From Ceratorhiza oryzae-sativae (Eukaryota > Basidiomycota > Agaricomycetes > Cantharellales > Ceratobasidiaceae): a DNA stretch of 64,000 bases. This document shows, piece after piece, positions 55,973-64,000 of the stretch. Position numbers and translations under genes: made by a program. Within the stretch, counting starts at the first letter, position 1. Every line of letters starts with the position of its first letter. A model generated the notes under the pieces. The model was not told the DNA's origin, searched no databases, and saw only the letters and a list, made by a program, of their open reading frames with translations. The stretch is taken from positions 620,001-684,000 of the forward strand of contig JARWMV010000247.1 in NCBI GenBank assembly GCA_030998015.1, read 5' to 3'.

Positions 55973-57598
55973 TTAAGGGACACCATCCCGTTCGCGTGTC
56001 GAAAGTCGCATTGGACCAAATTCCATGGATATACCTACCGTTACGGCAAGTCTGACGCGGCACTTGCGACGTTTGCACGAGAGTTCGTGCACTGACCTTA
56101 CTATCTCATCTATGTGCCCCTCGTAAGGGGCCTCAAAGAGGAATGGCTCCCATTGTCGGCAGCTGATCGTAATTGGTTGTGCAGAAGCCGGCTTGGACTC
56201 AAATACTCTTCCCTCTTCGTAGTCTCTGATCGTCCACGATGTGAGCCGTCTAAGGCTTGGAAGGGCAGAAGCAAGCAATCCTAATTGTTCCAGCTCGAGT
56301 ATTTGGTAAGCGAGGTCCAGCTCCTCAAGGTCTGGCAAAGTACCGAGAACATCGTCCCATGTACCGTAATCGAATTCAATGCTAGCTAGCCTGAGGCGAT
56401 GAAGGGACAGTTGGCGGAAAATGTCAAGAAAATCCTGATATAGTATGAAACCTCCCACAACGCCGATTGTAAGTATAGTAAGGTCAGTTAGGCGTGCGGT
56501 GTTATGTGAGCAACATCTCATTGCGTATCATGACGCAGTTATTCATCTTTCGGGTTCATCACAATCATACGAGTCATAAATGACCGTAAGAGCAACCAGG
56601 TTGCGGAAGAGTGGCGCCGAATCACATATGAGTTGCATCACCAATGTATTCACCCCACGCAGCGTCAGATGACGAAGCGCAGGAAACGAGTCGTCGGGCA
56701 AATTGAGTGGATCATCCCATCGGAGTATCCGTTGACTCCGGTCGTCAACAACAGTTAGGCTTTCGAAACAAGTGAGTTGGCCGAACATCTGGAAAAATAT
56801 CTTCCCGGAGAAAGCTCCGCCCAAGTTCACGCTACGGAGGCATTTCAAGGTCGAAATGCTCTCGCATAGTGTAACAAGAATATGTAAATCGCCGTTCTCT
56901 GGTGGTCGCGGAAAAATGTGGAGCGTGTCCAGTAGTGGGCACATTAGATGCATGTGCCTGACGAGGTCTATACACACGCTCGCGTCAATCCACGCATGTT
57001 GCTGTTCGAAATGTTCTTCAGAATGGCTTCGGTTGAGTATAGAGCGCATGCACAACTCCCTCAGGCTAGGGACAAGCAACGCGGAGATCCAGTGAATGGG
57101 GAGGCGATCTGCGGGGGCAGGCGTGTATAGAAAGACGCGCTGTAGATTGGGGAACAAAGTCGGAATGTCCAGCTCTTTCGTTGAAGGGGTTGGTCGGGGA
57201 AAGTCGATCACATAGGGTGCTCGTGTTCTAAGTGTTTTTACAAAGGGTGAATATATTGTAATACGCGTCAAGTCAAGCGTGGGGGGAAATTGAAAATACT
57301 ACATCACTTGTCAGTCCTGCGTAAGCGTCTGGGATCGTTGACTCACAATATGCTGGGGTTGCTTTGCTTCCTGTCCTGTTATTATCTCCATGCCTGGTAT
57401 CAGTGATAGCGCCGGCTTTAAGTCGACATCCTCCCATAGAAGTGGGATCACACAAGCGAATATAGAACGAGAGAGGTACAATAAACTCGCAAGCTCGCTT
57501 CGACCAAGCTGGCTGCACACAAGATGAAGAAGCTCTGGGATTATCAAGGCCCGAGTTGATGCGGTCGCATGAGGATCTGGATGCGTATATATCTCCAT
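55973..57598 (-). pseudogene. F-box/LRR-like protein with two in-frame stops
   Basis: SCF ubiquitin-ligase adaptor type. ATG 57,598; the F-box lies at residues about 15-60 (RALIIPELLHLVCSQLGRSE, LASLLYLSRSIFACVIPLLW). An intron near 57,290-57,345 leads to a long exon with leucine-rich, repeat-like segments (TLFPNLQRVFLYTPA, LLVPSLRELCM, CLRSVNLGGAF, FPALRHLTLRGVN, DLEELDLAYQILEL, ALPSLRRLTSW), as in the expanded F-box families of agaricomycetes. The frame has TGA at about 56,543 and again eight codons later, after which homologous-looking coding continues in the same frame to 55,973. Both could be CGA-to-TGA changes. Short introns cannot remove them by obvious GT-AG sites. Likely a recent pseudogene, or a truncated 5' product of about 320 residues. 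Confidence 0.7.
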
Positions 57599-58005
57599 CG
57601 ATGCAAGTAAATTACAGGATGCGCGCGTTTAGATGTGTTCAAAGTTGTTTTGAGGCTAAATCTATCGGGCAACGACTTGCTAGGGAGACAACAGGTGGTG
57701 ACCACGTGGATGGCCGTTGACATTGCTCATGTTTGTAGCCAATCTAGGATCGGCCTCCGACTCAACCTGACTCATCTCTTCGGTGTGGTTAATCTTTTTT
57801 CGATCGTCATCTTACTCAGATGCCCGGCGCGCAGCATGGTTTTGCTGCCTTCCCATTTCAGAGACCTTGTCATCTCGAGGGCTTTTTAACTAAAATCTTC
57901 CTCTGTCTTTCAACCAAACCCCCCAAGTTGACCGCTCGATTTGGGACTGAGTCAACTGGCTTTCCAATCTTCTTAAGCCTGTCCGCCCATATTGTATACG
58001 TGATA
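57599..58005. other. Divergent promoter region
   Basis: About 0.4 kb between the minus-strand F-box gene and the plus-strand transporter gene. No other feature recognised. Confidence 0.4.
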
Positions 58006-59660
58006 ATGCCTCGCGTCGAATTGCCTAGACACGGTCTCTTGAATACTCTGAGTCCTCCCTACGGCTCAGTTGATACACGCGAGAATCCGCCAGCTCCTTT
58101 AGAAAGGGATAATACCGCTAATCCCCTTCGTAACTTCTACAGCCGCAATAAAGGGATTCTGATCATCTTCCTCAGTCAAATGCTGCTAAGCACCATGTTC
58201 ATCGGCTTGAAGCTTATGACGGTTTTGGATAAGCCCCTCCCAACATTCGAGGTGAGCTGCGTTCGCACCGTGAACATATGCAGGTGGTAGTGTTGATCAC
58301 AACCTAGCTTGTCGCGATACGGATGGGTATCACCTGGGTATGCTCTCGCGTATATATGTAAGCACCCATTGCCATATATTGTAATAATGTCTGACCAAAT
58401 GGCTGGTTCCAGGTTTTGGGCGAACATTCCTAGTCCGAACCTAGGTCCCAAAGGAGTCCGCAAGTGGCTCATGATTCGAGGGTTCGTTGGGTAAGGTCCA
58501 ATTATTCATCAAGTTTTACTTTTCTTTGTAAGCTCAATTCCGCAGATTCTTTGGAGTCTTTGGATTATATTACGCAATTCAACATATGCCGCTCTCCGAC
58601 GCTACTGTCTTACATTCTTAGCACCAACCATGACCTCTCTCATCGGTTTCATATTTTTGAAGGAGACTCTGTCGTTGAAACAAGTGTTGGCTGGACGCAC
58701 GCAGATCGTTTTCTGGGTGAAATATAGCGCTCACGACCAGTTTGAGTAGTTACCTCGCTTTGTGGTGTTATGCTTATCGCTCGACCTGCGTTTCTATTTC
58801 GGAATGGAGGGGTCAGAGCACACATTCTGGATACGACGGGGACGCAGCGGATGGTGGCAGTATGGTATGAGCGCTGCATGCTATCAGATTTTTCCATACG
58901 CTAAAATTCCGCTCTAGCGTCGCTTTGGTTGGCGTGCTTGCGACGTCGATCGCATGTAATTCGTTTACTTTGGGTTACACCGAAATTCGTCGTGCTAAAA
59001 TTATATAGATACTTCAATTCAGATGATCGGCAAGCGCGCGCATCCTATGCATGCAATATCCTACTACTCGTTGTGGTTAGTCGAGTGATGAAAACATTCT
59101 GTATGACTACTGATCGTCGCTGTTAGCTGCGTGATTATGGGTAGCGCTGGAATGATTATCACCGGCGCCGAATGGGTTTGCCAAACCAGTGGACCTTTAT
59201 TCTTGCTCTGCTATTCATTGGTTTGTTTGGATTCCTTGCCCAAGAAAGTTTTTTACTATTCTGCATTCTAGCGGCGCCAATCTTATGCTCTGTTACTCGA
59301 GATTTTCCTGACTGTGGGTCTACAACATGAGACCGCGTCCCGGGGCACACTGGCCATGTACATCCAAATCGTGTTTACCGTCACGTTTGAGTACCTCGCT
59401 TTTGGGACTGTTCCGAGCCGGCTCAGCGTAGCAGGGGCTGTGATCATTATTGCGAGTGCCATCTACGTCGTGGTACGTCGTTCCAGAAATTGACTCTCCG
59501 CCGATCACTCAGTATATCACAGCTGAGCAAGACGAAATTGGCAGTACTACCAATCGGGGATATAGAGGAGGCCAACGGAATTTGGGACGGGCAAGTCCCA
59601 GTTTGCCGGGGCGATATCGAATCCGGTGATGACGGCTCAAGCGTCCAGCGCGCCGTGTAG
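58006..59660 (+). CDS. EamA-type (DMT superfamily) transporter, possible frameshift
   Basis: Ten-TM drug/metabolite transporter family, membrane protein of unknown substrate. ATG 58,006 (MPRVELPRHGLLNTLSPP), then a first TM NKGILIIFLSQMLLSTMFIG, PTFE, an intron (58,252-58,301) and LVAIRMGITWVCSRVYM. Further exons: FWANIPSPNLGPKGVRKW, FFGVFGLYYAIQHMPLSDAT (near 58,560), APTMTSLIGFIFLKETLSLK, SLCGVMLIARPAFLFRNGG, then EIFLTVGLQHETASRGTLAM, YIQIVFTVTFEYLAFGTVPS and AGAVIIIASAIYVV. A last intron leads to LSKTKLAVLPIGDIEEANGI and TAG at 59,658-59,660. One base seems to be missing after DATVL near 58,612, which would shift the frame. Confidence 0.78.
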
Positions 59661-60348
59661 ATATCTTTGATTAATCCCGAGAAACATCGGTGATCCTACC
59701 TGATGATATGCGCGGAAGGGCAAAGCAAGCCCGACTCTTCCGGCTCGAACACGTTTCCTGGATCCTTGCGGGGAAAGCCGTAAGATACTGGAGTCCAAAC
59801 GATCAAATGCGGAGGCGAGATGAGGTTGTGTGGAACTTGTGGGTCTTTCACGAGTTTATGTACACAGAGTCTCTGAGAGAAAGTATTCATGCGTGGTCTA
59901 GATTGCTTATCACAGGTTGGGATGACCTGCCACAATCCTTCTAAACAGAAACTCGCTTTGTTGGGCACATTTAGTTCCGGCGCTCAGATATCGGTGTGGC
60001 AGGGTTCGGCCTTGACCCAAATAACCTTGGCTTGAAGTGAAGGGCAAGTAGTGACATTGAATCAGCGTCCAAGAAGCGACCGACGCCCACAATCATTTGA
60101 TTCCTACCGCTCGGCGAGCTGAACACGACGATATATGTCCCAATTACCCCATATGCATTGTAGATTTGATCGGCAGGTGAGAGTAGCCGCCCGTAGGACA
60201 TCTGTCAGGGATAGCCGTCGTGCCACTGGCGCGCGAGTCCGGGCTGTGCCTAGACCGAGAGCCAACGAGGCAGGACCAAGCTCAATATGAATCGTCTGTT
60301 GCGGCGATCGTATAGGTGCCCCCCTTCCTCTTCTCTACGTCGACGCCC
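59661..60348. other. Intergenic, nothing recognised
   Basis: About 0.7 kb. Frames on both strands (59,690-59,944 plus; 59,971-60,201 minus) are unlike known proteins. Confidence 0.4.
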
Positions 60349-62300
60349 ATGCCCATTACGACTGTAACGATCGACGACACTTCTGCCCTCATCAGTACCA
60401 CGGCGTCGGCGGCGTGCCATGGACAGACTCCCCTACGAGCGACCAGAGCTAGGCAACTACTGGGACAGCATACCATTCGACACAGATATGGCGGGCCTCT
60501 GCGACATTTTTGTTTGATGGGGTTGCTGTGTCGCGTCTTCGCGTGAGTCGTTTCTGATATCCCGGTCTACGTGTAATGAACGTGATTATCTGGACTAGTG
60601 CTAAACGATCTCGTCATGTACGTGAATTCGCCCGTTTTGTGACGGCCTTGATTCAATCCCGCCCTTGTTAGGGGGCGTACGGGGTATACCTCGATGGACA
60701 ATATGCTTTTAACAACAATGGCTATTCGCTTGATCCGCAGTTCAAGCAGGTTATGTATTCGGTCGACGGCCTCGTGCCTGGCAAGCATAATCTTACTTTG
60801 ATTAATATCGACCCCTCCAACCAGACATACACGGAGGTCGACTATATCACATGGGTTACATCGATGAATCCCAAGTACGCATGCAAGGCCCAGGTTCCTC
60901 GAGGATGTTCTGACATACACGCTTGTAGCTTGACAGAGAGCCTGGGTCCAGTGATCTCTCATACTTCTCAAGATATGACTTGGAGTTCCTTGGCCGCATG
61001 GTCTTTGGAGCAGGATAGTGACCCGACAATGTTGGTTGCTGTCCTTTATTATAATTACTTACGACTAACGATCTGTCGGGCCCAACAGGGTTACATCGAC
61101 GGACGGCGCGAGCGTCACCATTAGATTCTCTGGTAGCTCATCATACCCTTGCCCAACGGTTTTTGGTTTCTGACTTGCGCTGGCAGGCAACGGAATCATG
61201 CTTAGTGGGAAAACCGGGATTGCGTACGGAATGTTCAGGTATGCTCATGTCCATCTGGTGGCTTCGTTGTCTGATTGTCAATAATCCAGTGTACAAGTCG
61301 ATGGCAATATGCCTCGTCAACTCAACGCATCCAGCCAACAAACCCACTCTACCCTTCTTGTGCGTGGTTGACATCTCACTGTGGCATTCGTTCTAAACCC
61401 TTTTCTCTAGTATCGCGAAGACAATCTTAAATCAGGCAACCATACTCTTACAGTTATCAACAATGGAGGTGGATATACCTCGCTTTCCATCGGCTCCGCC
61501 ACGCCGATCATCTGGTCTGAAGGCCCCAATTCTTCTTCTAATTCTCATTCCAACCAAGGCGCCACCCGCAACCTGGGTGCCATCGTAGGTGCCGCTGTTG
61601 GTACGGTCGTTGGTTTCGCAGCCGTATTACTCTTTGCCCTATGGTTCCTACGTCGCAAAAGATCTAGACAGAGAGTTGCGGACGAGCTCAACCAACGACC
61701 CCAGACAACTTTCTTAGACCCAACACCATTCATTCTTCCTCAATCCCCTCAACTCCCCCAATCTCCAAACCGCCCGTCGTACGAAAGTCGATCCAAGTCG
61801 GACGTATATGTACAGTATCCCCAAGTCGCGTTGGGTGCTGGACCGAGCTCTCCAGGCCTTAGCTCGCCCGGCCTAAGCTCGCGTGGCAGCTTTGACTTCG
61901 GACGCAGATCAGCGACCATGATGACTGGCTTTGACTCTTTTAGTGCTGGCCCTAGCAGTTCGGGACGCGGACCTGGGTCTGACTTTGATCGGGGTACGAT
62001 AATTGGCAACCCCGCGCGGTATCCGGGTTCGACGGTGTATGACGTGGAGTCCATGCGGGATCGGTGAGTCTCTTTGCGCATTCGTTTTTCAAAGAGAAGA
62101 GGCTGATCCTATTGACGATTATTTCCAAAAGCGATGCTGGGCCGGTTGTTTTGCCTCAGTTGCCACCGGCGTACAGTGATGCCAGTCCGACGCGACCAAC
62201 GACTGCTTCTCCATCTACGTCGTATCCGCCTCAGTCTCCTACTCCTGAGCAACCCAGTTCGAGTGCTTCCGACTCGAAAGCACACCCACCAACCCGATAA
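60349..62300 (+). pseudogene. Single-pass membrane protein with Gal-binding-like ectodomain, 5' part degraded
   Basis: Starts near ATG 60,349 (MPITTVTIDDTSALIS). Pieces of a fungal galactose-binding-like domain follow in changing frames: GNYWDSIPFDT, SATFLFDGVAV (near 60,510), then VYLDGQYAFNNNGYSLDPQF (near 60,680) and GLVPGKHNLTLINIDPSNQT (near 60,770). A second similar block ends SGNHTLTVINNGGGYTSLSI (near 61,440). A single TM segment NLGAIVGAAVGTVVGFAAVL plus LFALWFLRRKRSRQR lies near 61,570-61,680. The cytoplasmic tail is Ser/Pro/Gly-rich with YSDASPTRPT, and the stop is at 62,298 after an intron near 62,065-62,130. The 5' frame changes (ISTT to YHG-like, then TAG) look like lesions; the 3' half is clean. 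Confidence 0.6.
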
Positions 62301-63941
62301 GGCCAGGGCACAGCAGCAAAGAAAATTATATACTGGCTTAGGGAAAACGTTCCTGGACTAACATTGGGGGACTGTATTTTTATGTATTTTTCTTTTGTTC
62401 TTGCTTTCCATAGTCTGGGCGTCGGCGAACCTATCCTTTGTACATATATGCGCATTTTTCGCTGTTGTATAATCACTTTTTCGTATGCAAGTTGCAATCG
62501 GTTCTTTGGGGTTGCTATCAGTGCAATTGCCTTTGAGTTTAGTCTTGAGCTTGAGAAGTATCTTGCTTACTAGGTCACTCTTCGCGCCACAACACGAAAC
62601 GATCAAAATACGAATGCTAGTCGCCTACCCTCATGTTGTTGAACAACCACCCCAAAAGCCAGCCCCACCCCGGCGCTTATGTTTGTTGAACGATGATTGC
62701 TGTGATGAATCAGCTTAGTTGTCGATTATGAAACACTACAATATCTATCCCCATTTGCAGGCTTTGGTATGTGTCTTGGTTATTGTGCACCCAGGATAAA
62801 ACCACAGCTTGGATTGATCTAATTTGCGACCAACGCTATTAATATGGTGCGTATATAGAAGGTTTCACTCACTCAGGGCGAATTGGGTAGCATATTGCAC
62901 GTTTGATAGCACCACCCGTCGCAGCGCCCCCGTTGAAACAGCGTTATCGCATCCCGACATTTTTTACCAGTTCAGACCTATGCAAATCTCCATAAGCACA
63001 GAAAGAACGCAATAAAACGTAGAACACGTGTAGTACCACGATCCATTGAGTATACCCTCTGTTAGCAAAGTATATCATTAAAACAGCTTCGCTGCCTGCT
63101 GAGGCATGCTTTGTTTGACATCATACATAACATAAATTCTCTGCTACGGCTCTCAGAATAGTAACATCACAACGACGTCGTGGGCAACGCGACTTAAACG
63201 ATCCCAGAACCTCAAAGTGCATGAATTTGGTGTAGGTTAGCAATTCAACGAATTGAAAGCCCCGATATCCTATGGTGTGCGGAAAGTCAACGATAGGATG
63301 AAACTGTTGCCATCCGGCTCCCAAGCAGTCGTTGTGGGTGGGACTTTTCGCCACAACCTCTCATGGTGCGCTACTCATTGATGGCGAGGCTTTCACAGCG
63401 ACAACAGAAAATCATTCAGTTTGCTTGGGCAAAAGGCTAAACCTTTCAGCGGGGAGCCAGGTTACCCGCTGTTATTTGCTTTCATAAAACAAGGTTTCAT
63501 CGATGCTCGCCCATCTTCACATGCAACCTGCGCTTGGCGCGTATGGAGCCTCGCCTATGATTGCCTGAAAATGGAAAGTGTCTTACCACGTAATCCAATA
63601 AAGTGGCAGACAATCCCGAGTTCGTATGGACCTGACGTGGGCTGTCAAATTCCAGGCAACATCGCAGGGTGGCTTCGGGCTTGGCACGTCTAGCATGTTC
63701 GTCGCAGTGGTCGATGGGATGGCTATTAACTTCAACAATTCCATATCCTCCTTTCACGTGCTCAGCGCCTGAAAATCTCCAAACGGAGCCGCATATAAAG
63801 ACATACCATAAGCACTTCATGTAACTCACTCCACTTTTAATTTCTCCTAGCGTATATTCATTCAGAGACACACCACACTCCTTCCAAATCACTCTCTTTC
63901 CGGATCATACCCTGTCCAATCTTCTCTTAAAACATATCAGG
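62301..63941. other. Intergenic, nothing recognised
   Basis: About 1.6 kb. Short frames (62,824-63,015 plus; 63,121-63,354 minus; 63,421-63,693 plus) have no domain. The last 200 bp probably hold the promoter and 5'UTR of the secreted-protein gene that follows. Confidence 0.4.
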
Positions 63942-64000
63942 ATGAAATTCTTCGCAGCCACCCTTCTTCTTACTCTGTCTACGCTGGTATCTGCCGTACC
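63942..64000 (+). CDS. Secreted protein, first codons only
   Basis: ATG 63,942 in a clean context opens MKFFAATLLLTLSTLVSA, a textbook signal peptide with a Val-Ser-Ala cleavage site, and the frame runs off the window end. Family cannot be judged. Confidence 0.7.
   Translation, partial: MKFFAATLLLTLSTLVSAV

Noticed and set aside
58290..58310. Apparent in-frame TAG in the transporter gene
   Set aside because: It is the AG end of a GT-AG intron (58,252-58,301); splicing gives FELVAIRMG, which fits the family.

Overview
The window is nuclear DNA of a filamentous fungus. Short GT-AG introns of roughly 45-60 bp, NDC1 and Pse1/importin-5 homologues, expanded cytochrome P450s, an H-type lectin and chromodomain Ty3/Gypsy elements all fit an agaricomycete basidiomycete. 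A Rhizoctonia/Ceratobasidiaceae-like genome is my inference; no species marker is present.

Layout. 1-2.6 kb: 3'-truncated importin-5/Pse1-like gene (+). 2.8-4.9 kb: an unrecognised minus-strand frame and a small TIR element. 4.9-11.8 kb, all minus strand: P450 no. 1, nucleoporin NDC1, and an intronless protein with three H-type lectin repeats. 12.0-39 kb: a nested transposon island. It holds a hAT element of about 7 kb split by an 11 kb Ty3/Gypsy chromovirus, then a gag-only LTR element hit by a tRNA-derived SINE and by a solo LTR of the same Gypsy family, then a pogo-like transposase gene broken by a 0.5 kb TG...CA element. 39.7-45.7 kb: P450 no. 2 and the decayed P450 no. 3, with a foldback MITE near 43.1 kb. 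45.9-49.7 kb: a C2H2 zinc-finger gene and a multi-pass membrane protein gene (both minus). 51.4-53.7 kb: a TIR element with very G-rich ends. 56.0-57.6 kb: F-box gene with two in-frame stops. 58.0-62.3 kb: EamA-type transporter and a degraded single-pass membrane protein gene (both plus). The window ends at the signal peptide of a secreted protein.

Most striking: the Gypsy element at 13,485-24,442 carries about 3.6 kb of extra DNA between its chromodomain integrase and its 3' LTR. That cargo encodes a recognisable rolling-circle replication initiator (Rep) of the geminivirus/genomovirus (CRESS-DNA) type, with HUH-endonuclease motifs I-III and a superfamily 3 helicase. It also has a divergently oriented, intact, spliced antisense gene. 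Between them lies a repeat-rich intergenic region with duplicated small hairpins. The ambisense layout resembles a small circular ssDNA virus genome carried inside an LTR retrotransposon. The element also appears to self-prime reverse transcription: 12 nt next to the 5' LTR match, in reverse complement, the predicted 5' end of its own transcript, as in the Tf1/sushi group. All of its in-frame stops are TGA and its two LTRs differ by CpG-type transitions, so this copy is probably inactive.
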